A stretch of 64,000 nucleotides of DNA from the NCBI GenBank assembly GCA_964651045.1, contig CAZYVD010000002.1, forward strand, positions 1 to 64,000. Direction: 5' to 3'. This DNA comes from CAZYVD01 sp964651045. Lineage in GTDB: Bacteria; Zhuqueibacterota; QNDG01; DSAB01. The notes beneath the pieces were generated by a model. That model was not told the DNA's origin. It saw nothing but the letters and a program-made list of their open reading frames with translations, and did not search any database. The position numbers and the translations under genes were made by a program. Positions within the stretch are counted from its first letter, which is position 1; every line of letters starts with the position of its first letter. Positions 1-9,469 of the stretch are shown piece by piece.

Positions 1-29
1 GAGAAGACTTTAAAATGGTATCTCTCTTG

Positions 30-76
30 ATTAAAAGTGCAAAAGTGCAGTTAAAATAATAAGTTGGCACTTTAAT
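30..76 (-). terminator. Weak hairpin downstream of serS
   Basis: Seen: an imperfect inverted repeat (about 10 pairs with one bulge, arms at 30-40 and 67-76) lies just after the serS stop codon. On the minus strand it is followed by T-rich but interrupted sequence. It could end the long polysaccharide operon, but the loop is long (26 nt) and the T tract is poor, so this is a tentative call. Confidence 0.25.
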
Positions 77-83
77 ATCTTGC

Positions 84-1349
84 CTATTTTATTATATCAA
101 CTCCCATATACTCTCGTAAAACTTCAGGAACGACTATGGTTCCCTCGTCTGTCTGGTAGTTCTCAATTATTGCAATCACGGTCCTGGGAAGTGCTACTCC
201 GGATCCATTTAATGTGTGAACATACTCAAGCCTTCCCCCTCCCCTTCTCCTCATTCTTATGTTCATTCTTCTTGCCTGAAAATCTTCAAAGTTCGAACAC
301 GATGAGACCTCCAGCCATCTATCTATTCCAGGCGCATATACCTCAACATCATAACACTTTGCTGCCGAAAAAGAAAGTTCCTGCGTTGCCAACAATAAGA
401 CTCTATACGGAATCTCAAGCAGCCGAAGAACCTCCTCTGCGTCTCCTAGCAGCGACTCCAACTCATTATATGAATCCTCAGGAGCCACAAACTTTACCAT
501 CTCAACCTTATCGAACTGATGAATCCGCATCAGACCCCTTGTCTCTGCTCCATACGATCCCGCCTCTCTTCTAAAACAGGGAGTATATGACACATAGTAA
601 AGAGGCAGATCATCTTCCCTTAATACCTCTCCTCTGTGAAGATTGGTAACAGGCACCTCGGCAGTCGGTATGAGAAACAGATCATCCTTTTCTATAAGAT
701 ACATATCATCTTCAAGTTTTGGAAGTTGACCCGTACCAAACATCGTCTCCCTCTTTGTAATAAAAGGAACAGAAACCTCTACATAGCCGTGCTTTTTAAC
801 ATGGAGATCTAACATAAAATTTATAAGTGCCCTTTCAAGACGTGCCCCCAGATCATTAAAAGAAACAAAATGTGCCCCCGACAGTCTGCTCCCTCTTTCG
901 AAATCCAGAATTCCCAATTCTGCGCCAATATCATAATGAGCCTTGACTTTAAAATCAAACTCTGGCAACTTCCCCCATTCTCTAACAATTTTATTCTCCT
1001 TCTCTCCGCCTACTGGAACAGATACATGCGGAACATTCGGAATAAAAATTTGAATCTCTCTTATTTTCTCCTCAATCCCTTTTATTTTGTCATCAAGGTC
1101 CTTGATTGCCTTTGATACATCTCTCATCTCATCTATTTTTGATGAGCACTCTTTACCCTGACTCTTCAGCCTTCCAATCTCCTCAGAAACTCTGTTTCGC
1201 TTAGCCTTAAGTTCATCTGCTTCTTTTATTAAACTTCTTCTCTCCTCGTCAAGCCCAAGAAGTCTGTCAAGGTCCGCCTTCTCCCCCTTGACCTCTATTG
1301 CCCTTCTTACCTCCTCTGGATTTTCTCTAATAAATCTAAGATCCAACAT
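84..1349 (-). CDS. serS: Seryl-tRNA synthetase
   Basis: Charges tRNA-Ser with serine in the cytoplasm using ATP. The protein has the N-terminal long antiparallel coiled coil that clamps tRNA (about residues 30-100, rich in Glu, Lys and Arg) followed by the class II catalytic core. Motif 2 is seen around FRREAGSYGAETRGLMRIH and motif 3 around the GSGVALPRT stretch. At 421 residues it is full length. The longest frame begins at a TTG (1364), but the ATG at 1349 gives the usual MLDLRFIREN start and has GGAG nine bases upstream, so I use it. The gene lies 21 bp after the aminotransferase stop codon and is the last gene of the polysaccharide operon, an unusual partner set for a tRNA synthetase. 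Confidence 0.97.
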   Translation of the reverse strand: MLDLRFIRENPEEVRRAIEVKGEKADLDRLLGLDEERRSLIKEADELKAKRNRVSEEIGRLKSQGKECSSKIDEMRDVSKAIKDLDDKIKGIEEKIREIQIFIPNVPHVSVPVGGEKENKIVREWGKLPEFDFKVKAHYDIGAELGILDFERGSRLSGAHFVSFNDLGARLERALINFMLDLHVKKHGYVEVSVPFITKRETMFGTGQLPKLEDDMYLIEKDDLFLIPTAEVPVTNLHRGEVLREDDLPLYYVSYTPCFRREAGSYGAETRGLMRIHQFDKVEMVKFVAPEDSYNELESLLGDAEEVLRLLEIPYRVLLLATQELSFSAAKCYDVEVYAPGIDRWLEVSSCSNFEDFQARRMNIRMRRRGGGRLEYVHTLNGSGVALPRTVIAIIENYQTDEGTIVVPEVLREYMGVDIIK

Positions 1350-1370
1350 CTCAAAGCTCTCCAAATTTTA

Positions 1371-2471
1371 CTACCCTGTAAATTCAACAATTCTTTCAGT
1401 AATGTAATTAACCGCCTCCTCTTTCAATTCAGGATACATTGGTAGTGATAATATCTCCTTTGATACACTCTCTGAAACAGGTAGAGAACCCTGTGGAAAC
1501 TCATCACTATGAAAAGCTGGCTGAAGATGAAGAGGCACTGGATAATGAATAGCAGTCGCAATTCCTGCCTCCTTTAAATGAACCTGAAGCGCGTCTCTAT
1601 TCTTTACTCTTATCGAATATTGATGAAATACATGTGTGTTTCCTTCTTTAATCACAGGAGTTACAACATCCGCATCTTTAAGGAGCTTAGAATAGAGTGC
1701 TCCCTTTTCCTGTCGTGCCTTGTTCCATTTATCAATGTACTTCAATTTTACCCTTAACACAGCCGCCTGGATAGCATCTAACCTACTGTTTACACCTACA
1801 ACAGAATGGTGGTATCTGCGATCTGAACCATGATCTCTGAGCATACACAATCTCTTTTTCAGCGATTCGTCAGAAGTTAAAATCATTCCGCCGTCTCCAT
1901 AGCCTCCTAAATTCTTTGATGGGAAAAAAGAAAGGCAACCCATTTTTCCAAGACTGCACGCCTTTTTCCCTTTATAGAGTGCTCCAACTGCCTGACATGC
2001 ATCCTCTATTACAACAAGACCATGTTTGGCTGCAATTTCATTGATTCTATCCATGTCTGCACACTGACCAAAGATGTGTACTGGAATTATTGCCTTTGTT
2101 TTATCTGTAATGGATTGTTCAATTTTATCTACATCTATTAGATAGCTGTCCTGTTCTATATCTACATAGACTGGTCTTGCCCCAAGAAGTGCGATGACCT
2201 CTGCGGTTGCTACAAAAGTAAAGGGCGTTGTGATTACTTCATCACCAGGCCCAATGCCTGCAGCCATTAGAGAGATCTGCAATGCATCTGTTCCAGAGTT
2301 ACATGCAATCCCAAACCTTGCCCCGCAATATTCTGCCATCTCACTTTCAAACGCCTCTACATTCGGTCCCATTATAAATCTTCCACTCTCAACCACATTA
2401 ATAACCGCCCTGTCTATCTCTTCCCGAATCGATTTGTACTGTTCGATTAAATCTACCATTGGAATGTTCAT
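1371..2471 (-). CDS. DegT/DnrJ/EryC1/StrS-family PLP-dependent sugar aminotransferase, WbpE-like
   Basis: A fold-type I PLP enzyme that transfers an amino group, usually from glutamate, onto a keto-sugar nucleotide. Visible hallmarks are the phosphate-binding CNSGTDALQ segment, the cofactor-contacting Asp in EDACQ (about residue 157) and the Schiff-base lysine in SFFPSKNLGGYGDGG (Lys186). The length of 366 residues is normal. The overall pattern, including QCADMDRI, SFFPSK and RRYHHSVVGVNSRLD, resembles the WbpE/WlbC group that aminates UDP-3-keto-GlcNAc-uronate; this sub-assignment rests on remembered family features. It would fit with the WbpA-like dehydrogenase upstream, but WbpB and WbpD homologues are not in the window. 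Confidence 0.9.
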   Translation of the reverse strand: MNIPMVDLIEQYKSIREEIDRAVINVVESGRFIMGPNVEAFESEMAEYCGARFGIACNSGTDALQISLMAAGIGPGDEVITTPFTFVATAEVIALLGARPVYVDIEQDSYLIDVDKIEQSITDKTKAIIPVHIFGQCADMDRINEIAAKHGLVVIEDACQAVGALYKGKKACSLGKMGCLSFFPSKNLGGYGDGGMILTSDESLKKRLCMLRDHGSDRRYHHSVVGVNSRLDAIQAAVLRVKLKYIDKWNKARQEKGALYSKLLKDADVVTPVIKEGNTHVFHQYSIRVKNRDALQVHLKEAGIATAIHYPVPLHLQPAFHSDEFPQGSLPVSESVSKEILSLPMYPELKEEAVNYITERIVEFTG

Positions 2472-2495
2472 TTCTACTCCTTTCTTAAAATTTTC

Positions 2496-3887
2496 TTATT
2501 GACCATCCCCACGAAGCATTACATAAAGTGTGATCAATATTATCTTCAAATCCATTCTTAACGACATGTTTTCAAGATAAAACAAATCGTACTCAAGCTT
2601 CTCCTTAACATGTTCTATCGACTGATCATAGCGTCCCTTTACCTGAGCCCATCCCGTAATCCCCGGTCTTATTATTAGTCTTCTTTTATATAGTGGGATC
2701 TCCTTAGAGAACTTTTCTACAAAATGAGGCCTCTCTGGCCTAGGCCCTACAAGAGACATGTCTCCTTTCAATATATTTACAAACTGCGGTATCTCATCGA
2801 GCCTGAGCCTTCTCATGAATCTTCCAAATCCTGTTACCCTTGGATCATTATAAGATGCCCATACGGGACCTGTCATTTTCTCTGCACCATCTACCATGGA
2901 TCTAAACTTTATCATTCGGTAGATCTTTCCGTCCTTTCCCACTCTGTCCTGAACATAAAAGATCGGCCCCTTTGAATCGATCTTGATCAGTAATGCAAAA
3001 AGCAGCCACAAGGGTAAAAATCCTATGAGAATAAACAATGAAATCAAGATGTCTGTTGACCTCTTAACACCCACCTCCCAGGGCTGCATCAGATGCGGCA
3101 AAAGCTCGATTAGTGGAAATCCATAAACCTGATTCGTCTTTACCTGGCCAACTATCAGGTTATATAAATCGGGTACAATCTTCATTCCTACCTGTGTGTT
3201 GTTGCACTGTCTGATAATCTCCTCAAGGTTTCTCTCTGATCGATGGGACAGTGCTATCAGTATCTCCTGTACAGAGACTTTTTTTATTATCCTGTGAAGC
3301 TCTCCTATATCCCCCATAACAGGCACGCCCCTGTAGCCATCGCCTGGTTCTGTTTTCTTTGTTTTTATAAATCCTATCACATCATATCCCAGAGCTGGAG
3401 CCTTCAGCACTTCATCATAGAGATTCTTTGCCTTTCTTCCACATCCCACTATCAATGCTCGTCTTCTACCTATTCCTGCTATCAGCAGTCTCCTGTGAAT
3501 AGTTCTGAAAAGAATCCTTGCGCTTCCCTCCATTAGAAACATCATCCCTAAATAGGAAAATATCATAGAACGGCTTAGATAAAAACTTGAATCGAGACTT
3601 CTGCCAATATCAAAAGTAACTATTAATATAAATACTCCTCCCACAATCAGGGCTTTAAAGACTGTTAAAACCTCATCAGTCCTTGAACGTGTAAACCAGC
3701 TCATGTAGAGTCCAAAGAAAACAAATATAAAAAACCAGAAAATAAACACTACAAGAACAAAGAGAAAAATATTTCCAATAGATTTTTCTAGATCTGGCAT
3801 GTATTCTCTCTGCCATATCAAAAAAACAGACACAACAACAATAAAGTCTATCAGAAAAAGTATCAATCTTTCAACTCTTTTGGACAT
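2496..3887 (-). CDS. Polyprenyl-phosphate glycosyl-1-phosphate transferase (WbaP/WcaJ type)
   Basis: Predicted initiating enzyme of the polysaccharide: it would transfer a sugar-1-phosphate from a UDP-sugar to undecaprenyl phosphate at the inner membrane. The 463-residue protein has about four N-terminal membrane segments, a Rossmann-like CoA-binding-like domain (about 140-240) and, after another hydrophobic segment at about 275-305, the bacterial sugar-transferase domain. That domain shows KFRSMV, the LRRLRLDEIPQ region, the SLVGPRPERP signature and RPGITGWAQ. Start ATG 3887 has a purine-rich AAGG upstream. The preceding glycosyltransferase gene stops only 6 bp away. The exact sugar is not readable from sequence. 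Confidence 0.93.
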   Translation of the reverse strand: MSKRVERLILFLIDFIVVVSVFLIWQREYMPDLEKSIGNIFLFVLVVFIFWFFIFVFFGLYMSWFTRSRTDEVLTVFKALIVGGVFILIVTFDIGRSLDSSFYLSRSMIFSYLGMMFLMEGSARILFRTIHRRLLIAGIGRRRALIVGCGRKAKNLYDEVLKAPALGYDVIGFIKTKKTEPGDGYRGVPVMGDIGELHRIIKKVSVQEILIALSHRSERNLEEIIRQCNNTQVGMKIVPDLYNLIVGQVKTNQVYGFPLIELLPHLMQPWEVGVKRSTDILISLFILIGFLPLWLLFALLIKIDSKGPIFYVQDRVGKDGKIYRMIKFRSMVDGAEKMTGPVWASYNDPRVTGFGRFMRRLRLDEIPQFVNILKGDMSLVGPRPERPHFVEKFSKEIPLYKRRLIIRPGITGWAQVKGRYDQSIEHVKEKLEYDLFYLENMSLRMDLKIILITLYVMLRGDGQ

Positions 3888-3893
3888 ATTCCT

Positions 3894-5060
3894 TTACCTT
3901 ATAGGATCCCATGTGGATATCTCTTTTCCTCTTAAAAAATCGGCAATCCCCACTATAGAGGCTAATCCAAGCAAGCAGATGTAGTATGGCACAAAAAACC
4001 ATCCCGGCAGCTTGGAGTTATCTTCGAGCAATCTGCCTACAAGTGCAAATAACAGAAAACTTAGTTGAAGACAAAAAATAAATAAAACATAATGTGTCCT
4101 GATCTGAATAGCAGAAACCGTAAAGAGCAAAATAAACAACAGTGGACTCAGCCACCTTAAAATTTTGTGTGAAAAAATCTCAAAACTTAGGAATCTGTTT
4201 CTTATCGGACTGAAAAGATGGCTGTGGCGACACAGGCTCCTCAGACTCCTACAAATGATTCTTCTCTTTCTTAAAAACTCTTCCTTAAATGCCTTTGATG
4301 ACTCCTCAACAGAGACAGCCCTCGGTTCATAGACAACCCTCTTTCCAGAAGAGACAATTTCCAAAGGCTCAATAAAATCACTTATTATGTCCTCTTCCAG
4401 CTCCACATAATCCGACCTTCTCACTGCATAGATAGATCCATTTGCTCCCAGTATTGTTCCAGCAGAATCTTCCTGTCTCTTAATGAACTTCTCATACCTC
4501 CAGTAAATACTCTCTTCCTTCCCCACAGTTGTGCCCTCTGGATTCACATAACTAAGCTCACCCGAAACACACCCAACATCTTGCATCTTGAAATGTAATA
4601 CCAGATTTTTTACAGCATCGGGTGCATAAAAAGCATTTGCATCTGAAAATATTAAAATTTCTCCTCTGCTTTCTTCTACGGCCATGTTCTGTGCAGCAGT
4701 CTTTCCCTTTCTTTCTGGAAGAGAAATCAATTTAACACCTCTATATTTATATTTCGCAACAATAGATTCTGTTGAATCTGTTGAGCCATCCGACACAACT
4801 ATTATCTCCATTTTCTCAGAGGGATAGTCGATCGAGATAGTGTTCTTCAGCTTCCTCTCTATAACTCTCTCTTCATTCCTTGCTGGAATTATCACAGTTA
4901 CAAAAGGACAATAATCTCCATCAAAACTGCTCTCTTCCCTCCTTCTCATCCTAGCCACAACCCAGATGATTAGTGGATATCCAATATATATATATACCTG
5001 CAGAGAAAAGAGTATCCAGAACAGTGTAATAAAAGTAATCAAAGCCGCCTTAATCTCCAA
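3894..5060 (-). CDS. Membrane-associated family 2 glycosyltransferase
   Basis: A 388-residue GT2 enzyme with one N-terminal membrane helix (about 5-35), a cytoplasmic GT-A domain and about three C-terminal membrane segments, the layout of processive or membrane-bound GT2 proteins. Nucleotide-sugar binding residues are visible as VIIPARNEE, VVSDGSTDST and the metal-binding FSDANAF; further on come EDIISDF and a basic RKRR in the position often held by a QxxRW motif. It probably adds a sugar to the lipid-linked repeat on the cytoplasmic side. The gene overlaps the end of the upstream C5-epimerase-domain gene by 22 bp, implying translational coupling. Donor and acceptor are unknown. Confidence 0.9.
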   Translation of the reverse strand: MEIKAALITFITLFWILFSLQVYIYIGYPLIIWVVARMRRREESSFDGDYCPFVTVIIPARNEERVIERKLKNTISIDYPSEKMEIIVVSDGSTDSTESIVAKYKYRGVKLISLPERKGKTAAQNMAVEESRGEILIFSDANAFYAPDAVKNLVLHFKMQDVGCVSGELSYVNPEGTTVGKEESIYWRYEKFIKRQEDSAGTILGANGSIYAVRRSDYVELEEDIISDFIEPLEIVSSGKRVVYEPRAVSVEESSKAFKEEFLRKRRIICRSLRSLCRHSHLFSPIRNRFLSFEIFSHKILRWLSPLLFILLFTVSAIQIRTHYVLFIFCLQLSFLLFALVGRLLEDNSKLPGWFFVPYYICLLGLASIVGIADFLRGKEISTWDPIR

Positions 5061-6004
5061 CCTATTTTTTTTACTAGTGCTCTCATTCTACATATTTGAT
5101 CCCTGGAATAGCCGCAGAATCTCTCTGCATAATCTTTAAACTTTTCCACACCTGTCAATAAGTGCAAAAGCTTAAGCTGCAGAATATGATAATCATGATA
5201 GAAAAAGCTGGCCGGATTACTCCAGTCACTTTTTAAATCATATTTTGACCAGAAACCTAAATCATACTCTTGAACAATGGCCTCAAGTGTCTCTACTCCT
5301 TGATTCCAGCACCTCAATGCTTCACTGTGCTGTGCAAATATCCACAGATCTCTCAAACCAAGTAATGCAGTAATAAAACCGTTCAGCACATATGAGGGAG
5401 GAGATGAGGGATATTCCTCATAAAATTGATAAATCTCACCATATTTTGTTCTTACACCACCTGAACCCACGTCTCTGGTAAATGGTATGAATGCCTTGAC
5501 CGCTGCATCAAGAAGCTGCTGTTCTTTTGTTATAAGCCACATTCTTAGGAGAAGAGAAATTCCCAGTCCCTGTGACATACAAGAAATCCATCCCTCTTTT
5601 AAATCATAGGTCTTCAAATAAAAATCGTAATTCCACCCTCCCATACTCTCACCACTCCCTATCTGGCTCCTGCATGCCCATTTTGCCTGAATGACTGCCT
5701 TGTTCAGATAGGACTCTTCTCCTGTCTCGATATATTTTTGATATGCAGCAATCCCATAATTAAATATTGTTATCGGATAATATCTCCAGCCATATCTTCT
5801 GTTGATGTATTGAAGAAATACGCCTGAGCGATCGAATATGCCGTCATATTCTACCTTGGGTCTAAGATCGATGTAATAATTTACAGGATTATCTGGATCT
5901 ATATCTTCAACAATCGAGTGGGGTATGTGTGCATAATCTCTTCTTTTAAGAAGAGGATTTATTATACTTAAAATCGAATTCTTTAAGATCGCATCATCTA
6001 TCAT
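5039..6004 (-). CDS. D-glucuronyl C5-epimerase-domain protein
   Basis: A 321-residue protein that looks like the C-terminal catalytic domain of D-glucuronyl C5-epimerases, the enzymes that turn D-glucuronate into L-iduronate within heparan-type polymers. Supporting features are the SYVLNGFITALLGLRDL helix, an (alpha/alpha) toroid-like series of helices, YPITIFNYGIAAYQKY, GGWNYDF, GWISCMSQGLGISLLLR and the C-terminal YHDYHILQL. No signal peptide or membrane segment is visible, so it should act in the cytoplasm on a lipid-linked or nascent chain. It sits between two glycosyltransferases, 3 bp after one gene and overlapping the next by 22 bp, so it belongs to this pathway. Substrate is inferred from family only. 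Confidence 0.82.
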   Translation of the reverse strand: MIDDAILKNSILSIINPLLKRRDYAHIPHSIVEDIDPDNPVNYYIDLRPKVEYDGIFDRSGVFLQYINRRYGWRYYPITIFNYGIAAYQKYIETGEESYLNKAVIQAKWACRSQIGSGESMGGWNYDFYLKTYDLKEGWISCMSQGLGISLLLRMWLITKEQQLLDAAVKAFIPFTRDVGSGGVRTKYGEIYQFYEEYPSSPPSYVLNGFITALLGLRDLWIFAQHSEALRCWNQGVETLEAIVQEYDLGFWSKYDLKSDWSNPASFFYHDYHILQLKLLHLLTGVEKFKDYAERFCGYSRDQICRMRALVKKIGWRLRRL

Positions 6005-6007
6005 CTT

Positions 6008-7099
6008 TCACCTCTTTAGCACCCTGTGGTAAATCCTCTCCATAGATGATGCATTACTCTCCCATTCATATCTGTCTTCAACAAACCTTCTTGCCTCTCT
6101 GCCCAGTTTTTTTCTCAACTCTGAATCCTCTATTAAAAGATCCAGCTTCTCGGCAATCGCCTCTGAATCTGCAGGTGGCACTAAAAATCCTGTTCTGTTG
6201 TCCACAACTACCTCTGACAGTCCACCAACATTCGATGCAACAACAGGCAAACCGCAGGCTGCAGCCTCTACAGCAGCAACCCCAAATGCCTCTGAATCGA
6301 CAACAGACGGAACCACAAAGATATCCATGCCGTTTAGATAAGCAGGAATCAAATCGTTCTGAATAAATCCTAAAAATCTGACCCTTTTCTCTATCTTCAA
6401 TTTCTTACAAAGAAGCCTAAGAGATCTTTCTCTTGAACCCCTGCCAATTATTACCAATTCAATATTATCTCTTCTCTCAGAAAGTATACTGAATGCCTTT
6501 ATTAAATACTCTATTCCATATTTTTTCTCGAGTGTTTTTACAATTCCAATGACCGTGAAATCTCTCTCTTTCCTCTCAGCAGGCTTGAATTTTTTCATAT
6601 CTACACCAAATGGTATTGTCACTAATTCTGTGTCTCTTTTTAAAAACCTTCTAGTCTCCTCTCTCAGGACAATGCTCGTTGAGGTTATATAATCTGCACT
6701 ATTTATTGTAAATTCAAGAATCTTTCTGTGAAGAGCGGATCTGTGGGGAAAATCAAACACGTCTCCTCCCCATGTGGAAAGAACATATGGTCTGTATCCA
6801 GAACATGCGCCAAGAAAACCATAAGAGCTTGCCCAATGTGCATGTAGTATGTCTGGAGAAATTTTTTCTATTATCTCCCTTATTGCTCTGACATAAAACA
6901 TATATCCGATTTTTTCAACAGAAGATGCAGATGGACTTATCCTTATGGGAAACCATCTCTTTATTGTATGTACTCTTACTCCCTCTATCTCTGAATCCAA
7001 AAATGTTACAAGATCTACCCGGTGTCCTCTCTCGGCAAAGAATCCAACCCACTTTTTAGTATGAATGTTCTGTGCATCAGCAAGATAACAAATCTTCAT
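6008..7099 (-). CDS. Family 4 glycosyltransferase
   Basis: A 363-residue GT-B fold retaining glycosyltransferase. The N-terminal half has the acceptor-domain start MKICYLADAQNIHT and the HAHWASSYGFLGA segment. The C-terminal half carries the donor-binding E-x7-E region in DSEAFGVAAVEAAACGLPVVAS and the following GGLSEVV. It is cytoplasmic, probably peripheral at the membrane, and should extend the lipid-linked oligosaccharide. Start ATG 7099 overlaps the stop codon of the upstream polymerase-like gene (4-bp ATGA overlap), showing tight coupling. The sugar transferred cannot be determined. Confidence 0.92.
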   Translation of the reverse strand: MKICYLADAQNIHTKKWVGFFAERGHRVDLVTFLDSEIEGVRVHTIKRWFPIRISPSASSVEKIGYMFYVRAIREIIEKISPDILHAHWASSYGFLGACSGYRPYVLSTWGGDVFDFPHRSALHRKILEFTINSADYITSTSIVLREETRRFLKRDTELVTIPFGVDMKKFKPAERKERDFTVIGIVKTLEKKYGIEYLIKAFSILSERRDNIELVIIGRGSRERSLRLLCKKLKIEKRVRFLGFIQNDLIPAYLNGMDIFVVPSVVDSEAFGVAAVEAAACGLPVVASNVGGLSEVVVDNRTGFLVPPADSEAIAEKLDLLIEDSELRKKLGREARRFVEDRYEWESNASSMERIYHRVLKR

Positions 7100-8373
7100 G
7101 TCGCACGATACTCTCTACCTATAACTTCAAAAAATTCCATTATAAATGAAAAAAGAAACGGAAAAATAACTGTGTATAAGCATATCTCCACAAATGGCAG
7201 CATATTAAAATAGAAACCAAAAAATGAGAGAGTCAAGAATCCCAATATAAATGAATATAACATTCTTACTGCCGGAGAACTGGTCTCTTTTGCAGCCAGT
7301 GATGCAATCATATATGAAAAAAGCCCTGTGAAAAAACAGTAGATAAGTGTCATGTACGGACCGATATATGCATACAGAGTTCCAAACATTGTGAAAACGT
7401 TTGAGCTGTGAAAATATTTATAGATATTAGAGACAACCACCCAGTTGTGTATTACTATATCCACCATAGAAGGCTCTCTGTGTAAAAATCGAACAATATT
7501 TATTGGAACTGCAAAGACCTCTTTATATGTATACAGTGGATATGCAGAGCTCTTCAATATCTCACTAAATCCTATTGGGCCCCCAAACAAATATGTAAAG
7601 AAATGGTTGAATAAAAAGCTCTGTACTTCTGAAGAAAGAGCATGACTTATACCAAGAGCACTGAAACCTACTGAGTATGATATGTCGAATATCAGATATG
7701 CCAAAACCGAATAAAAAAGAAGTTTTTTAAAGTTGAACCTGATCAATCCATTATAATAACTGTAGTATAGAGAGGCAAGAATAAGAACTATAATATGGTA
7801 TTTAACCTGACGTATGAGAATTAAGCCAACAATCGCAACGAGTATTGGAATAATCCACCACCTCTTTTTATGAATGTAATCTGCAAACAAAAATACAAAT
7901 GCTGGCCTGCCAAAGAGCATTATGTGTGAAAGAGCCCCAGAACCATATTCATCTCTGAACTGCTTGGTCATCAATTGATACAATTCAAATCGATTCATCA
8001 AATTGACAAAATGCAAGACTGCTGCAGCTATTGCGACAAGCGCAAGAATAATATAGAGCGGCCTGAAGCGGTCAAAAACTTCCAATCTCTCTTTCTTAAC
8101 AGTAAGGTTCTTTCGATTTGAACCCCTCATTCTAACAGCCATTCCTCCCAAACAAAAGAAAACCATACATAGCACAACAAAAAGAATGCTCTTAAGGCTC
8201 ACACCAAAGAAACCAAAATGTCGTCCTATAATATTTATCATACACACAACAACCGCATACGGCCACGCCAGTACTCCAAATGGCGATATTACTGTACCCA
8301 GTCTGCTGTATTCCCAGCAACTAATTGTAATGCAAAATATCAATATAATAAACGAGCCTGCAATATACTCCAT
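7096..8373 (-). CDS. Polytopic membrane protein, candidate Wzy-type polysaccharide polymerase
   Basis: A 425-residue protein with about ten to twelve hydrophobic segments spread over the whole length and a longer loop around residues 240-330 that contains Arg, Lys and His residues. Wzy polymerases are recognised more by this topology and by their place in a cluster than by sequence. Here the gene lies between a GT2 and a GT4 gene, with Wzx, Wzz and Wza-like genes just upstream and no other polymerase candidate, so Wzy is the best guess. An O-antigen ligase-type or unrelated membrane protein remains possible. Confidence 0.65.
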   Translation of the reverse strand: MEYIAGSFIILIFCITISCWEYSRLGTVISPFGVLAWPYAVVVCMINIIGRHFGFFGVSLKSILFVVLCMVFFCLGGMAVRMRGSNRKNLTVKKERLEVFDRFRPLYIILALVAIAAAVLHFVNLMNRFELYQLMTKQFRDEYGSGALSHIMLFGRPAFVFLFADYIHKKRWWIIPILVAIVGLILIRQVKYHIIVLILASLYYSYYNGLIRFNFKKLLFYSVLAYLIFDISYSVGFSALGISHALSSEVQSFLFNHFFTYLFGGPIGFSEILKSSAYPLYTYKEVFAVPINIVRFLHREPSMVDIVIHNWVVVSNIYKYFHSSNVFTMFGTLYAYIGPYMTLIYCFFTGLFSYMIASLAAKETSSPAVRMLYSFILGFLTLSFFGFYFNMLPFVEICLYTVIFPFLFSFIMEFFEVIGREYRAT

Positions 8374-8382
8374 ACCTGCCCT

Positions 8383-9465
8383 CTACTTAAAGAGCTCTAT
8401 TGCCCTTAAGACCTCATCCCTTTTTACATAATCGAGCCGCTTGGATTCTTTAAGAAGATTCCTGCACAATAGCAGACATTCATCCATGTTAGCCTTATAT
8501 TTTATCATAAACATTGGTATTATATATATAAAAGAGAGAACACGCCATATCCTGAAGTACCATCTAGGATAATATGTCTTCATGTCAATGTAACGATTTA
8601 AAAGAGCAATATATGCATGGGCCAGTCTGTTTCCAACAAACAGATTGTCCATTGTTGCAGCAACCTTATGAAATATCTTTGATCCCATCACTGCTGCCAT
8701 ACCAATTCTATTTTTTTTCATCCTCAGACTAAACTCATAATCCTCTTCTCCAAAAAAAAATCTTTCTGAAAGAAGACCGTATTCTTTAAAAATCTTGCTT
8801 CTTGCAAACAGTCCACATCCGGTTATAAATGTAATCTTTTTAAAATTATTTTGCCTCACTTCACTACATCTCTTATCTGAAAAATAGTACCTCTTACTCC
8901 CTCTCATCGTCAGTCTTCCCCCACAGTTCCATATCCTGTCCGGTCTGTCATAGTAACAAATCATCGGTGTTGCTACATGATATTCTGTGTTATTGTTTAA
9001 AAAATCGGACAATCTCTTCAGACAGTCGCTCTCTACTGTAGTATCGTTATTCAACAGCATGATATAATCAAAATCGTTACTCAACGCATATCTTATTCCA
9101 ACATTACATCCTCCTGCATAACCCAGGTTCCGACTGTTTCTAATCAGTATGATTCTATCAGAAGAAAATCCTCCATGCATTTTATGACTGTTAATAAACT
9201 CAACCCTTACCTTGACCTCCTCTTTTCCATAAGGCCCAACTACTACTCCTATTCTTCCCTCTGACCATTCCATCAACCTTTCCAGAGAGTCATCCTCAGA
9301 GCCGTTTTCTACAAGTACAACACTAAATCTTTTATATGAACTCATCAAAAGCGATGTAAGACACTCTATTGTATCCTTCCACCCATTCCAGTTCAGAACT
9401 ACTACTGCTATTGAGGCTGAAAAATCAAAACCTTTCTCTCTGTTCTTCTCCCCTTCTGCTCGCAA
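8383..9465 (-). CDS. Family 2 glycosyltransferase (rhamnosyltransferase-like)
   Basis: A 360-residue soluble GT2 enzyme. The nucleotide-binding start is VVVLNWNGWKDTIECL, followed by VLVENGSEDDS, the NLGYAGGCNVGI segment and the metal-binding LLNNDT, a set typical of the WcaE/rhamnosyltransferase-like GT2 group. The C-terminal region has GEEDYEFSLRMKKNRIGMA. The start is a TTG at 9465, five bases after the wzx stop codon, with GGGAGG nine bases upstream inside the end of wzx. The donor could be dTDP-rhamnose, given the rfbB and rmlC-like genes in this operon, but rfbA and rfbD are absent from the window. Confidence 0.88.
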   Translation of the reverse strand: MRAEGEKNREKGFDFSASIAVVVLNWNGWKDTIECLTSLLMSSYKRFSVVLVENGSEDDSLERLMEWSEGRIGVVVGPYGKEEVKVRVEFINSHKMHGGFSSDRIILIRNSRNLGYAGGCNVGIRYALSNDFDYIMLLNNDTTVESDCLKRLSDFLNNNTEYHVATPMICYYDRPDRIWNCGGRLTMRGSKRYYFSDKRCSEVRQNNFKKITFITGCGLFARSKIFKEYGLLSERFFFGEEDYEFSLRMKKNRIGMAAVMGSKIFHKVAATMDNLFVGNRLAHAYIALLNRYIDMKTYYPRWYFRIWRVLSFIYIIPMFMIKYKANMDECLLLCRNLLKESKRLDYVKRDEVLRAIELFK

Positions 9466-9469
9466 AAAA

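Noticed and set aside
80..574. 164-codon plus-strand frame
   Set aside because: Lies antisense within serS, whose protein is clearly conserved; composition is that of a shadow frame.
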